Below, in pieces: positions 10,583-19,407 of a DNA stretch of 64,000 nucleotides (the stretch's first letter is position 1; every line of letters starts with the position of its first letter). Position numbers and translations under genes: made by a program. The stretch is from assembly GCA_028293825.1 (NCBI GenBank), contig JAQGNY010000026.1:124001-188000 (forward strand), given 5' to 3'. A model generated the notes under the pieces. The model had not been told where the DNA came from. It was given only the letters and a program-made list of their open reading frames with translations, and made no database searches. The DNA comes from Verrucomicrobiaceae bacterium (GTDB lineage: Bacteria; Pseudomonadota; Gammaproteobacteria; Pseudomonadales; CAMLJR01).

Positions 10583-11200
10583 TCAATACTCAACCGGCAC
10601 CGATTCAATCGACCGCCATAGATACCAAGCCGCGACCGTAGCCCATGGATCAAAGCGCTCCAGGTGAGCGAGCATTTGCTTACGCACGATGCGCTCGCCG
10701 CCGTGGTAGTGTTTTTCCATTGCGCGGATCACGCCGATATCGTCCACTGGCCATACGTTCGGCCGCATCAGATAGAAGATCAAGAACATCTCGGCGGTCC
10801 AGCGACCGATGCCTTTGACCTCAACCAATTCGGCAATGATTGCGTCGTCCGGCATCGCCTGCCAACGGCGCGGCTTGATCCGGCCATCGGCGAAGCGAGC
10901 CGACAGATCGCGCAGATAGCTCACTTTCTGGCGCGATAAGCCGGCCGCGCGCAGGCCTTCATCGGTGGCGAGAAGCACATTTGCCGGCGTGACTTTTCCG
11001 ACCGCGAGTTCTGTTTTATTCCACACCGACTGCGCCGCCTTTACCGAAATCTGCTGGCCGACAATCGCGCGCGCCAGCGTCTGAAATGGATTGCCGCGCG
11101 TGCGCAGACGCGCCTCGGGATGGGCAGCAATCAGCTGCTCCATCACCGCGCAACGTGTCGATAACTCGGCGCAGGCCTGTTTCCAATAGTCGGGTGTCAT
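10583..11200 (-). CDS. AlkA-type DNA-3-methyladenine glycosylase II
   Basis: Base-excision repair glycosylase removing alkylated purines. About 205 residues. It has the helix-hairpin-helix LVEVKGIGRWTA (125-136), followed by the catalytic aspartate in PVDDIG (Asp154, matching E. coli AlkA Asp238). The N-terminal region with NPFQTLARAIVGQQIS is typical of short AlkA-like proteins that lack the E. coli N-terminal domain. Start ATG 11200 has GGAG 8-9 nt upstream; a longer open frame to 11458 is not supported. It is transcribed toward the sirtuin (convergent), with the palindromic repeat between them. Confidence 0.92.
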   Translation of the reverse strand: MTPDYWKQACAELSTRCAVMEQLIAAHPEARLRTRGNPFQTLARAIVGQQISVKAAQSVWNKTELAVGKVTPANVLLATDEGLRAAGLSRQKVSYLRDLSARFADGRIKPRRWQAMPDDAIIAELVEVKGIGRWTAEMFLIFYLMRPNVWPVDDIGVIRAMEKHYHGGERIVRKQMLAHLERFDPWATVAAWYLWRSIESVPVEY

Positions 11201-11528
11201 GGGCTGCTCCGGGCGGGCTGAAATATGCGCGCACGATAGCGTAAGCGTGTGGCGGGGAGCCAATTGGGCGCTGGAACCGCCCCTGTGGTCGAGTAAAATT
11301 ACTCCAGATTCACTGCCGGCTACACGACATGACCCGGGCCCTGCCGCGCTGTTTAGCGCCGCTTTTTGGACGCTCCTTAGCGCGGCCCAAACCGCGTCGA
11401 GACAACGCGCGCAGATTAACGTTTGGTAATTGCGTGGCCGATTTGATGTCGTCGACAATCGGGCTCCTTCCGACCCGCCCAGGCGGGTTCAGCCGATAAC
11501 AATAACCTTCCTTAAAGCCGAGTCGCGC

Positions 11529-12554
11529 ATGACAGATCTTTTTCGCACCGAACTTCCCGTACTGGTGGTCGATGACATCACCGCCCGGCCCGAGCAGCAG
11601 CAGGCCATCTTCGATCTGATGACCGGCCCTTACGCCGAGCTCGCCGCCACTCGGCAATTGCACTTGAAGCAAAGTCTGGTGTTGCCGCCGTTCGAGCGCA
11701 GCGGCCACGCGTCTCAATTGTTGTTCGTGTGGGAATACCCGTCGCTGAACGCCTTGTGGCAGGCGCGCATGACCGAGGAGAGCGATACACAACTCGCCGC
11801 GTTATGGGCACAAGTCAATGAACTCAGTTTGCGCCGCACGCGCCGACTGGGGCGCCCCGAGCCGATGCAAGGCTGCGGGCGCGAGCCGGTCGCGCCGCCG
11901 CCGGTAGCGGAAAGCGTCGCTGCCGTGCGTCGCATTCTTTTCGTGGCGCCATCGACCGAAATCGATTCCGCGACTCAGGCGCAATGGGTCGCCGCAGCCA
12001 CGGCATTCCCCGGCGCCGTGCGCAGTCAGGCCGGTTTTAATGAGGGTTACAGTTTCCTGCTCGGGCAAATGACCTGGGATATATCGACCCCAGCGACGGT
12101 CAGTCTGGACGATTTGCTGGCGGCACTGCCAACCGGCGCGCAGTTGACCGACGCCATCGAGCTGGGTGAAACACTCGGCAGCGGCGTGCGCGAACCGCAG
12201 ATCGCCGGCATCAAGCGCACGATTCTGCTGCAGGCGACGCCGAGCCTCGGCGCCGATCAGCTCGCCGCGCTCGAGCAAACCACCGACGAGACGCCACACT
12301 TCATCACCGACCTGCGCAACTGGCGGTTCAGCCGGGTCGCGCGCAGCCACGGCACCACGCCGTGGACGCATTGCGTCGAGCAGGAGGTGTTCGACGCGGC
12401 GGTATTCATGACCAGTTATCTGAATCACCCCTTTCACTGGGCCATTGTCGATCGCTACTTTCACCCGGAAGGGCACGAGCGCTCGGCGGTCGCCTTTTGC
12501 CACACCTTGTACCCGATTGCGCGCTCGACGCTGGCCGAACCGCCGCGCCGTTAG
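11529..12554 (+). CDS. Dabb-domain protein, otherwise unknown
   Basis: 341 residues. The last ~100 residues fit the stress-responsive alpha/beta barrel (Dabb) fold: a WRFSRVARS strand, a conserved HCVEQEVFD strand and SYLNHPFHWAIVDRYF, the usual Y-x2-HP-x-H pattern. Dabb domains are dimeric ferredoxin-like folds. The N-terminal two thirds look like one or two further degenerate ferredoxin-like modules (LVVDDITARPEQQQAIFDLM and a LFVWEYPS strand), reminiscent of EthD/antibiotic-monooxygenase folds, so the protein may be three fused modules. Start ATG 11529 was chosen over 11430 because the added residues read through intergenic-like DNA. A dienelactone hydrolase gene follows 45 bp downstream, suggesting co-transcription and possibly a role in an aromatic or polyketide-like pathway (inference). 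Confidence 0.7.
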   Translation: MTDLFRTELPVLVVDDITARPEQQQAIFDLMTGPYAELAATRQLHLKQSLVLPPFERSGHASQLLFVWEYPSLNALWQARMTEESDTQLAALWAQVNELSLRRTRRLGRPEPMQGCGREPVAPPPVAESVAAVRRILFVAPSTEIDSATQAQWVAAATAFPGAVRSQAGFNEGYSFLLGQMTWDISTPATVSLDDLLAALPTGAQLTDAIELGETLGSGVREPQIAGIKRTILLQATPSLGADQLAALEQTTDETPHFITDLRNWRFSRVARSHGTTPWTHCVEQEVFDAAVFMTSYLNHPFHWAIVDRYFHPEGHERSAVAFCHTLYPIARSTLAEPPRR

Positions 12555-12599
12555 TTCATCAGCGCTCTTTTCTTCTGCATAAAATTTGAGGAATTCACC

Positions 12600-13319
12600 A
12601 TGCAAACCCGCACCGTCACGTATCAGGCTGATGACGTCGAAATGATCGGTTTCTTCGCCATCGACGACAGCCGCAGCGGCCCGCGCCCGGCCATATTGCT
12701 GTCGCCGGAAGCGCCCGGACTCGACGATTTCAACCGCGACCGCTGCCGGCGCTTTGCCCAATTGGGCTACGCCGTACTCGGCCTCGACTTTCACGGCAAC
12801 GGTGAAATTCTCGGTCGCGAGGACATGATGGCGCGGCTGACACCCTTCTTTCAGGACCCATTGCGCACCCGCGCCCGCGCGCAGGCCGGACTGGCGGCAT
12901 TGCTTGCACAACCCAATGTCGACGCAACCCGCGTCGCCGCGATTGGTTACTGCTTTGGCGGCACCATTTCTCTGGAGCTGGCGCGCAGCGGCGCCGACAT
13001 CAAAGCAGCCGTCGGCTTTCACTCCGGGTTGAGCACGGCGCGTCCGCAGGATGCCAAGAACATCCGCGCGAAAGTGTTGATTCTGAATGGCAACGCCGAT
13101 CCATCGGTACCCGCCGAACAGCGCGCCGCGTTCGAAGAGGAAATGACCGCCGGCGGCGTCGACTGGCAACTGCACTTATACGGCGGCATCGGTCACGCGT
13201 TCACCAATCCGAACGTCGATAAGTTCGGCATGCCCGGTTTCGCCTACAACAAAGCCGCCGACGAACGCTCCTGGCAGGCGATGCTGAATCTGTTCGAGGA
13301 AACGCTCGGGCCGGTTTAA
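12600..13319 (+). CDS. Dienelactone hydrolase family protein
   Basis: Alpha/beta hydrolase of 239 residues, the usual size. Catalytic triad is visible: Cys118 in GYCFGG, Asp167 in NGNADPSVP and His199 in GGIGHAFT. A cysteine nucleophile is characteristic of dienelactone hydrolases, which open enol-lactones in chlorocatechol-type breakdown, but many members act on other esters and the substrate here cannot be read from sequence. Cytoplasmic, with no signal peptide. RBS GAGG precedes ATG 12600. It is probably in an operon with the Dabb gene upstream. Confidence 0.92.
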   Translation: MQTRTVTYQADDVEMIGFFAIDDSRSGPRPAILLSPEAPGLDDFNRDRCRRFAQLGYAVLGLDFHGNGEILGREDMMARLTPFFQDPLRTRARAQAGLAALLAQPNVDATRVAAIGYCFGGTISLELARSGADIKAAVGFHSGLSTARPQDAKNIRAKVLILNGNADPSVPAEQRAAFEEEMTAGGVDWQLHLYGGIGHAFTNPNVDKFGMPGFAYNKAADERSWQAMLNLFEETLGPV

Positions 13320-13325
13320 AAACCG
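13312..13325. terminator. Possible bidirectional terminator
   Basis: Short palindrome CGGTTT-AA-AAACCG between two convergent genes (dienelactone hydrolase and SnoaL-like). The stem is only 6 bp, so support is weak. Confidence 0.3.
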
Positions 13326-13335
13326 CCGACGCGAA

Positions 13336-13737
13336 TCAGGTAAGGCGCACTGACACGAACCGACGCTGTTTGATCTTCCAGTCGGTGCCGGTTTTCACCC
13401 AGATATCGTCGTAGTAGCCGATGCCGCGATGCACATCGCCATCGGCTTCGAGCGGCGTCAGTAGTGCATCGATATAGGTGCGCGACGTGGCGCCAGTGGC
13501 GCTGTGTTCGATAACGATGTTGCTCATCCGATGCAGCGTTGCGCCGACCGCCAAATGCACGTTGCGCATGAACTCGGTGATCTCGCCGGCGCTGCGCCAG
13601 GTACCGAAATCGCCATATTCCGCTAACACATCGGGCGCAAAACAAGTTTCAAACAACGTCCAATTGCGCGTGTCGATGCCGGTGCCGTAGCGAAAAAGCA
13701 CCTGCGTGATGTCGTAGTGGTCTTGAAGTGTCAGCAT
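13336..13737 (-). CDS. SnoaL-like / NTF2-fold protein
   Basis: 133-residue single-domain protein of the SnoaL-like (nuclear transport factor 2-like) fold. It shows the usual N-terminal helix and loop (DITQVLFRYGTGIDTRNW), the CFAPDVLAEYG strand, HRMSNIVIE and a final DDIWVKTGTDWKIKQRRF strand pair. Members include polyketide cyclases, steroid isomerases and dehydratase-like small enzymes. His68 and Asp/Tyr residues could line a pocket, but no particular reaction can be assigned. It is convergent with the dienelactone hydrolase gene and divergent from the SDR gene, with which it shares a 179-bp promoter gap. Confidence 0.8.
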   Translation of the reverse strand: MLTLQDHYDITQVLFRYGTGIDTRNWTLFETCFAPDVLAEYGDFGTWRSAGEITEFMRNVHLAVGATLHRMSNIVIEHSATGATSRTYIDALLTPLEADGDVHRGIGYYDDIWVKTGTDWKIKQRRFVSVRLT

Positions 13738-13916
13738 ATGCGCCTCTTAATTTTGGGATTGGCCAGCGGGTATTTTCGGATTGCTCTGCGGGGATGTTTT
13801 TCATTTAACGGCGGTCATTGGTGCTGGTGAATGATCGCATCAGGGTTGTGGAACAATTTCGTCTCGGCAATAATATATTCTATATTTAGCCGCTCACCAA
13901 TGCCTGGGAGACTCCA

Positions 13917-14744
13917 ATGACTTCTCTGTTTAGCGCCGCGGACGATCGTTTTCGCGAACAGTATGGGCCATGGGCGGTGATCGCTGGGGCCTCCGAAGGT
14001 ACCGGCGCCGAGTACGCCCGCAAATTGGCCGCGCGCGGCTTGAATCTGTTTCTGATCGCGCGTCGCCCCGAGCCGCTCGAAGCATTGGCGGACAGTCTTC
14101 ACCGCGAATTCGCCATCGACGTGCGCACGCTCAGCCTCGACCTGTCTCAACCCGCCGCTGCATTTCGCATTCTGGCGGCAACCGTCGAGCTGGAAGTCGG
14201 CCTGTACGTGTCGAATGCCGGCTCCGATACCGCCAGTAGTTTATTTCTGGACGCGCCGATTGCCGATTGGCTGGCACTGATTCAACGCAATGTGACCACC
14301 ACCGTCGAAGCCTGTTACGGCTTCGCCAAACCGATGCGCGAGCGCGGTCGTGGCGGCATGATTTTGATGTCGTCCGGCACCGCGCTCGGCGGCGGCAAAC
14401 GGCTCGCGGTGTATAGCGCGAGCAAGGCGTTCGATATGAATTTTGCCGAATCGCTGTGGGCGGAGCTGGGCGAATTTGGCGTCAACGTGCTCAGTGTGGT
14501 CGCGCCCGGCATGAGCACGCCGCAAATTCAACGCATGCTCGAACGCAAAGGCTTGCAGACGCAGGGATTGTTCGATCCCGCGCAGGTAGTCGAAACCGCA
14601 CTCAATCGGCTTGAGGACGGGCCGACCGTACTGTTCCCATTTGGACCTGAAGCCGACACCGCCGCAGCGCTGTCCGTCGCGCGACGCGAACGCATCCTCG
14701 AAGTAACCCGTCTTTCCGCAGCTATGTTTTTTGGAGACAAATAA
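13917..14744 (+). CDS. Short-chain dehydrogenase/reductase
   Basis: 275-residue SDR oxidoreductase. Cofactor site GASEGTG (24-30), NAG (100-102), catalytic Ser152/153 and YSASK with Tyr166 and Lys170. Arg residues after the second strand (LIARR) suggest NADP(H) preference. Start ATG 13917 follows GGGAGACTCCA. Its stop overlaps the start of the next gene (old yellow enzyme) by one base, so the two are translated from one message. With the GntR gene next in line, the three form a small redox operon. Confidence 0.92.
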   Translation: MTSLFSAADDRFREQYGPWAVIAGASEGTGAEYARKLAARGLNLFLIARRPEPLEALADSLHREFAIDVRTLSLDLSQPAAAFRILAATVELEVGLYVSNAGSDTASSLFLDAPIADWLALIQRNVTTTVEACYGFAKPMRERGRGGMILMSSGTALGGGKRLAVYSASKAFDMNFAESLWAELGEFGVNVLSVVAPGMSTPQIQRMLERKGLQTQGLFDPAQVVETALNRLEDGPTVLFPFGPEADTAAALSVARRERILEVTRLSAAMFFGDK

Positions 14745-15874
14745 TGCCAACGATTACTCCACTGTTAACCCCGTTCGACCTGCGCGGCGTGAGCTTGCGC
14801 AACCGCTTCGTGATGGCGCCGATGACGCGCCAGTATTCCCCGGACGGCATCCCCGGCGATAACGTCGTCGATTACTACCGCCGCCGCGCCGAAGCGGGCG
14901 TCGGCCTGATCGTCACCGAAGGCATCGGCGTCGATCATCCGGCCGCGATTGGCTCGGGCAGCATGGGCGAGAAAAACATTCCGCTGCTGCACGGCGACGC
15001 CGCGCTGGCCGGCTGGAAGAAGACCGTCGATGCCGTGCATAAAGCAGGCGGCGTGATCTTTCCGCAGCTGTGGCACATGGGCGTGGTGCGCAGCGCCGGC
15101 ACCGGCTATCACCCGGATGCGCCGTCGATGCGACCGTCCGGCCTCACCGGCCGGGAAGGCAAACCAACCGCGCTGCCGGACGATGAAATCACCCGACCGA
15201 TGACCGAATCCGAAATCGGGGACGTCATCGCCGCGTTCGCGCGCAGCGCCGCCAACGCCAAAGCGGTCGGCTTCGATGGCATCGCCATTCACGGCGCGCA
15301 CGGCTATTTGATCGACAGCTTCTTCTGGACCGAAACCAATCAGCGCACCGATCAATGGGGCGGCAGCATCTCCAACCGCGCGCGCTTCGGCGCGGAAGTG
15401 GTCAAAGCAGTGCGCCACGCCATCGGCGACCTGCCGATCATGTTCCGCTACTCGCAGTGGAAACTGCAGGATTACGACGGCCAGCTGGTCAAAAACTCCG
15501 AGGAGCTGGAGCAGCTGCTGCAGCCGCTGGTCGATGCCGGCGTCGATTTGTTCGATGTCAGCACGCGCATCTTCAGTCGGCCACCGTTTGCCGATTCCGA
15601 CCGCACGCTGGCGGGTTGGACCAAAGCCGTGACTGGCAAACCATCGTGCTGCGTCGGCGGTGTCGGCCTGAATAAAGAGCTGGCCGATTCGCTGCGCAGC
15701 GGCAGCGAAGGCACCAATAATCTTGGCGAAGTGTTGTCGCGCTTTGAGCAGCATGAATTCGACCTGGTCGGCGTCGGCCGTGCGCTGCTGGTTGATCCGG
15801 ACTGGGTCAACAAAGCCGCGACTAATCAGCCATTCAAAGACTTCAGCCTCGCCGCAGTCGCCGCGCTTTACTGA
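14744..15874 (+). CDS. NADH:flavin oxidoreductase (old yellow enzyme family)
   Basis: 376-residue FMN-dependent ene-reductase-type enzyme. It has the family start (LLTPFDLRGVSLRNRFVMAP), PMTR, the active-site HGAHGYLI (about 186-193), FFWTETNQRTDQWGGS and the phosphate-binding VGVGRALLVDPDW near the C-terminus. Such enzymes reduce activated C=C bonds (enones, nitroesters). It is translationally coupled to the SDR upstream and followed 8 bp later by a GntR regulator. The pairing of an SDR with an ene-reductase suggests stepwise processing of an unsaturated carbonyl compound (inference). Confidence 0.94.
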   Translation: MPTITPLLTPFDLRGVSLRNRFVMAPMTRQYSPDGIPGDNVVDYYRRRAEAGVGLIVTEGIGVDHPAAIGSGSMGEKNIPLLHGDAALAGWKKTVDAVHKAGGVIFPQLWHMGVVRSAGTGYHPDAPSMRPSGLTGREGKPTALPDDEITRPMTESEIGDVIAAFARSAANAKAVGFDGIAIHGAHGYLIDSFFWTETNQRTDQWGGSISNRARFGAEVVKAVRHAIGDLPIMFRYSQWKLQDYDGQLVKNSEELEQLLQPLVDAGVDLFDVSTRIFSRPPFADSDRTLAGWTKAVTGKPSCCVGGVGLNKELADSLRSGSEGTNNLGEVLSRFEQHEFDLVGVGRALLVDPDWVNKAATNQPFKDFSLAAVAALY

Positions 15875-15881
15875 GTCGCCG

Positions 15882-16556
15882 ATGACGTTGATGCGGTTAC
15901 AAACACCGGCCACCTTGCGCGAAGCCGCCACCGACGAGTTGCGTCGGGCAATTGTGTCGGGGCGCTTGGCGCCGGGCGCGTTGTTGAAAGATACGGAGTT
16001 GGCGATCCAGCTTGGGCTCAGCGCGACGCCGGTGCGCGAAGCGCTGATGCAGCTGGTCGCGGAAGGACTGGTGGCGATTGAGCCGAACAAATCGCGGCAT
16101 GTCGCGGCCATCGATATCGGCGCCACCGTGCAACTGCTGCAAGTGCAGGAAGCGCTGTGGTCGCTCGGTTATAGCTGGGGAATTCCGAAGATCGATGCCG
16201 CTGCGGTTGCCGCGCTGCGCTCGATCAATGCCGCGTTGGAAGCAGCGCTGGCAGCCGGTGATTTGCTGTCGGCGGTATCCGCCGCGTTGTCGTTTCACCG
16301 CGCGGTGATGGAGGCTTCGGGCAATCTGGAGTTGGTGCGCGTATCGACCGACCGGCTGGCGTTGATCCAGCGCTTTGTTTTATTGGCCGCGCCGTGGATC
16401 ACCTCGACCAAAGGCCTCAACGATCACAAAGCGATTGTCGCCGCCATCGAGCGCGGCGACCACGCCGGCGCCATCGCGATCTTCAAGGCCTCGAACGCTG
16501 AATTACTGCGCGCGGCAATCACGTTGCGCGATGCGCAAATAAAAGAGAAGAAATAA
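15882..16556 (+). CDS. GntR-family transcriptional regulator (FCD type)
   Basis: About 224 residues. The N-terminal winged helix-turn-helix includes ATDELRRAIVSGRLAPG, LGLSATPVREALMQL and AEGLVAIEPN, a typical GntR pattern. The C-terminal helical domain has conserved histidines (FHRAVMEASGN and DHKAIVAAIERGD) expected of an FCD metal/ligand-binding domain. The ATG at 15882 lies 8 bp after the OYE stop; an alternative ATG is at 15891. A longer open frame from 15723 overlaps the OYE gene and is rejected. It probably controls the SDR-OYE operon of which it is the last gene; operator not identified. Confidence 0.9.
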   Translation: MTLMRLQTPATLREAATDELRRAIVSGRLAPGALLKDTELAIQLGLSATPVREALMQLVAEGLVAIEPNKSRHVAAIDIGATVQLLQVQEALWSLGYSWGIPKIDAAAVAALRSINAALEAALAAGDLLSAVSAALSFHRAVMEASGNLELVRVSTDRLALIQRFVLLAAPWITSTKGLNDHKAIVAAIERGDHAGAIAIFKASNAELLRAAITLRDAQIKEKK

Positions 16557-16588
16557 CAATTAAAACGCAGGGAGCAGGGAAAAGAACG

Positions 16589-16607
16589 AGCGCGATTAAT
16601 TCGCGCT
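16589..16607. terminator. Possible bidirectional terminator at convergent gene ends
   Basis: Inverted repeat AGCGCGA-TTAAT-TCGCGCT between the GntR gene and the convergent L,D-transpeptidase gene. The transpeptidase stop codon lies in the loop. No long T-tract is seen, so this is moderate support only. Confidence 0.4.
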
Positions 16608-17273
16608 GGCGACTGTGGTGTTGGCTTTGCAATTAAGAAAGCGTGAAGACGACAGCCATTTCTGATCGGGATAGTACGAAAACACAAACTGCCCGCCCTT
16701 AAGCGCATCGATGATCTGATGCGCAACGCCCATACGTACTGCTGGACAACCCCAGCTGCGGCCGATGCGCGCGTTCGCTTTCGACAGCTTAGCGTTCACG
16801 TACGGCGCGCCGTGCATAACGATGGCGCGCTCCTGTGCTAAATCATTGAAGCCGGCGTCGAGTCCTTCCATCCGCAACGAGTAGCCGTTATTGCCGTTGT
16901 AGGTGTCGAGCGTGCGAAATAAACCGATGCTGGATTGCAGACTGCCGGGGGTGTTGGAGAAATGTTGTGCGTAGTTATCGCCGGTATTGCGGCCGTGCGC
17001 GACCAATTCTTGATTCAACAGCGCGCGCCGCTGCAAATCGAAAACCCATAACCGCGGTTCGGTCGATGGGCGTGAATAGTCGATAACGGCCAAACGCGAT
17101 GAGGGCGACATACCGTGCGCGGTCGCACATTGCGCGGCATCGAGCGCGAGACGAATGACTTTAGGATCGGCGGCGGGAGCGGCTTTGACCAGACTATCGG
17201 CGAGCGACATGGCGTGCGCGCTTAAAGCTGTCCCTGCACTGAAAGTCAGCGCAAATAGCGTTTTTCTAAACAT
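16596..17273 (-). CDS. Secreted murein L,D-transpeptidase-like protein (YkuD-related)
   Basis: 225-residue exported protein with a signal peptide (MFRKTLFALTFSAGTALSAHA) of about 21 residues. The catalytic pattern HGAPYVN (His154), then GRSWGCPAVR with Cys176 and Arg180, is the L,D-transpeptidase active site of the 'murein L,D-transpeptidase catalytic domain' family. These cysteine enzymes act on peptidoglycan stem peptides. The upstream half (LAVIDYSRPSTEPRLWVFDL) forms the expected beta sheet. It is divergent from a larger L,D-transpeptidase gene at 17461, with 187 bp between the starts, so both may respond to the same envelope signals (inference). Confidence 0.88.
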   Translation of the reverse strand: MFRKTLFALTFSAGTALSAHAMSLADSLVKAAPAADPKVIRLALDAAQCATAHGMSPSSRLAVIDYSRPSTEPRLWVFDLQRRALLNQELVAHGRNTGDNYAQHFSNTPGSLQSSIGLFRTLDTYNGNNGYSLRMEGLDAGFNDLAQERAIVMHGAPYVNAKLSKANARIGRSWGCPAVRMGVAHQIIDALKGGQFVFSYYPDQKWLSSSRFLNCKANTTVASAN

Positions 17274-17460
17274 GATTTACCTAACGATTTGATACCAACA
17301 AGAGCCGTCCTGCCCCAATGATATTGTTCAACTTATGTTTGGATGACGTCTCCGTATCGGTCAAAGGTTAACCTGCATGAGCGCATCGCGCCACTTTAAG
17401 GCTATACATTCTGATATTTTGTGACTGCGTCAGCATGCCCACTGAGGAACCTTTGTCCTG

Positions 17461-19062
17461 ATGATTCGCCCGCTGTTTGTTTTTGTTGTGATTTGCACCA
17501 GCCTTTTTGCTAACGCTCATGCCGCTGAAAATTCCGCTCAACCGCTCCTACGCGAACAGATCGAGCAATTGCGCAATTCGCCGCAGACGCTGCATATCGT
17601 CGGCGATCTCACGCTCGCGCAAGCTGTCGCGGACATTTATCAGCACAACAATTTCAATTTGATCTGGGTCACGCGCGCGCGTTTGCAATCACTGGTTGGT
17701 GCGATAGCAACCATTACCACCGACGGCCTCAATCCCGATGATTACCATCTCGCGCAATTGCAGCAGGGCCTTGAACATTTATCCGAAAGCGAGCTGCTGG
17801 CGCAGCGTGTCGATTTCGATTTGCTCGCGAGCGATGCGTACATACGCGCGCTTACGCATTTGTGGCGCGGTAAGGTCGATCCGAAAAAACTTGATCTGCG
17901 CTCTGATTTTTTAATTAATGATTTGTCGGCGGAACAAGCGCTGCAAATTATCAACGACGGCATCGACACGCATAAAATTGCCGAAACATTTGCACTCGCG
18001 CGGCCACAACATAATTTGTATGTGCAAATGCGCAACACGTTGGCAACCTTGCGCGCACTCGCTGCGCATGGCGGCTGGCCGCAAATCGCAGAAGGTCCAA
18101 CCTTAAAAATCGATATGCACGATGCGCGCGTACCGCTGTTACGACAACGATTAATTGCTGCCGGAATTACCGTAGCTGACGACAGCGGCGATTTGTACGA
18201 TGCAGCGCTCGCCACCGCTGTTAAACAATTTCAACGCGAGCAATTAATTTCCGCCGATGGTGCGATTGGCAATGGCACGCGCACCGCATTGAATATTTCA
18301 GTGCAACAACGTGTCGAACAACAACGCGCGGATCTCGAACGCGCGCGCTGGTTACTGCATGGTGTGCAAGGTAATTTCGTCGTGGTCAACGCGGCCAGTT
18401 ACAAAGTGAGTTTTTATCGCGGCGATATATTGGCGTGGACTGCGCGCGTACAAGTAGGCACGCCGGTGCGCGATACACCGATTTTTAAATCGATGGTCAC
18501 ACGTATTACATTCAATCCAAATTGGACCGTACCGCCCACCATTTTCACGAAAGATATTTTGCCGAAAATAAAACACGATCCAGCCTATTTGCAGGAAAAC
18601 AATATTCACGTTTTCGACAGCCAAGGCCAACCGCTGAATGCGGCGCAAATCGACTGGAAAAAACCCGGCAACATTATTCTGCGGCAGGACGCGGGGCCAC
18701 ACAGCGCATTGGGACGCGCCGCCATTCGTTTCGATAATACCTTTGCGATTTATTTGCACGATACACCGCACCAGGATTTATTTACGTCGAACAATCGCGC
18801 ATTCAGTTCCGGCTGTATTCGCGTCGAGCGCGCGCTCGAATTGGTGGAGTTATTACTCGACGACAACACGGCGTGGAACCGCACTGCGATTGATGCCGAA
18901 ATTGCCACGGAAAAAACGCACAATGTAAGTGTCGCTCATCGCATACCGATTCTATTGACGTACTGGACTGTGAATAGCGACGAAACCGGCCACATCACAT
19001 TTATGCCTGACTTCTACGCGCGCAACGAAAAATTGCTCCGGCTTTTAAATAGTCATCAATAA
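17461..19062 (+). CDS. YcbB/LdtD-like L,D-transpeptidase
   Basis: 533-residue periplasmic enzyme forming 3-3 cross-links in peptidoglycan (family role). Signal peptide at residues 1-20 (ending ANAHA), an N-terminal scaffold domain, a PG_binding_1-type segment (DAALATAVKQFQREQ and GAIGNGTRTALN) and the YkuD catalytic domain (about 300-470) with HDTPHQDLF and SSGCIRVE, whose cysteine near residue 452 is the nucleophile. Length and order match the YcbB class (DUF/PG-binding/YkuD). ATG at 17461 follows GAGGAAC about 13 nt upstream. It is divergent from the smaller L,D-transpeptidase gene. Confidence 0.92.
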   Translation: MIRPLFVFVVICTSLFANAHAAENSAQPLLREQIEQLRNSPQTLHIVGDLTLAQAVADIYQHNNFNLIWVTRARLQSLVGAIATITTDGLNPDDYHLAQLQQGLEHLSESELLAQRVDFDLLASDAYIRALTHLWRGKVDPKKLDLRSDFLINDLSAEQALQIINDGIDTHKIAETFALARPQHNLYVQMRNTLATLRALAAHGGWPQIAEGPTLKIDMHDARVPLLRQRLIAAGITVADDSGDLYDAALATAVKQFQREQLISADGAIGNGTRTALNISVQQRVEQQRADLERARWLLHGVQGNFVVVNAASYKVSFYRGDILAWTARVQVGTPVRDTPIFKSMVTRITFNPNWTVPPTIFTKDILPKIKHDPAYLQENNIHVFDSQGQPLNAAQIDWKKPGNIILRQDAGPHSALGRAAIRFDNTFAIYLHDTPHQDLFTSNNRAFSSGCIRVERALELVELLLDDNTAWNRTAIDAEIATEKTHNVSVAHRIPILLTYWTVNSDETGHITFMPDFYARNEKLLRLLNSHQ

Positions 19063-19407
19063 TCACTCGCTAAACTCCGCCCCATCTCTCAGTGATAAAT
19101 GGAGCTAAACAAGATCCAAAATAGACTCGCAGAAACCGCAATTTATTAACCAACTACCGCTTATTTCTGACGCGCCGTTAAACAACCAAAAACTCTCAAC
19201 AGCATTTTCATCATCCTTAAATGCTCTATTCAGCTTGCGTCTTACCCATCGGCTAAATTTTCAGCGGTGCTATGCTGGTCCCGTCATGCAACGCTTTTTG
19301 TAGCTGATCTTTGTACTTGATAAAGCTCGTTAAAAGCCTTGCTTTAAAAGTGACAGTTAAATCTCCAAGACTTGCGACGACCGTCGCCGGAAACTACGAG
19401 GTGTGTC
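19063..19407. other. Intergenic gap, nothing recognised
   Basis: 345 bp of AT-rich sequence between the L,D-transpeptidase and a small membrane-protein gene. No coding frame, hairpin with T-tract or repeat that I can support; it presumably carries the promoter of the downstream gene. Confidence 0.4.
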
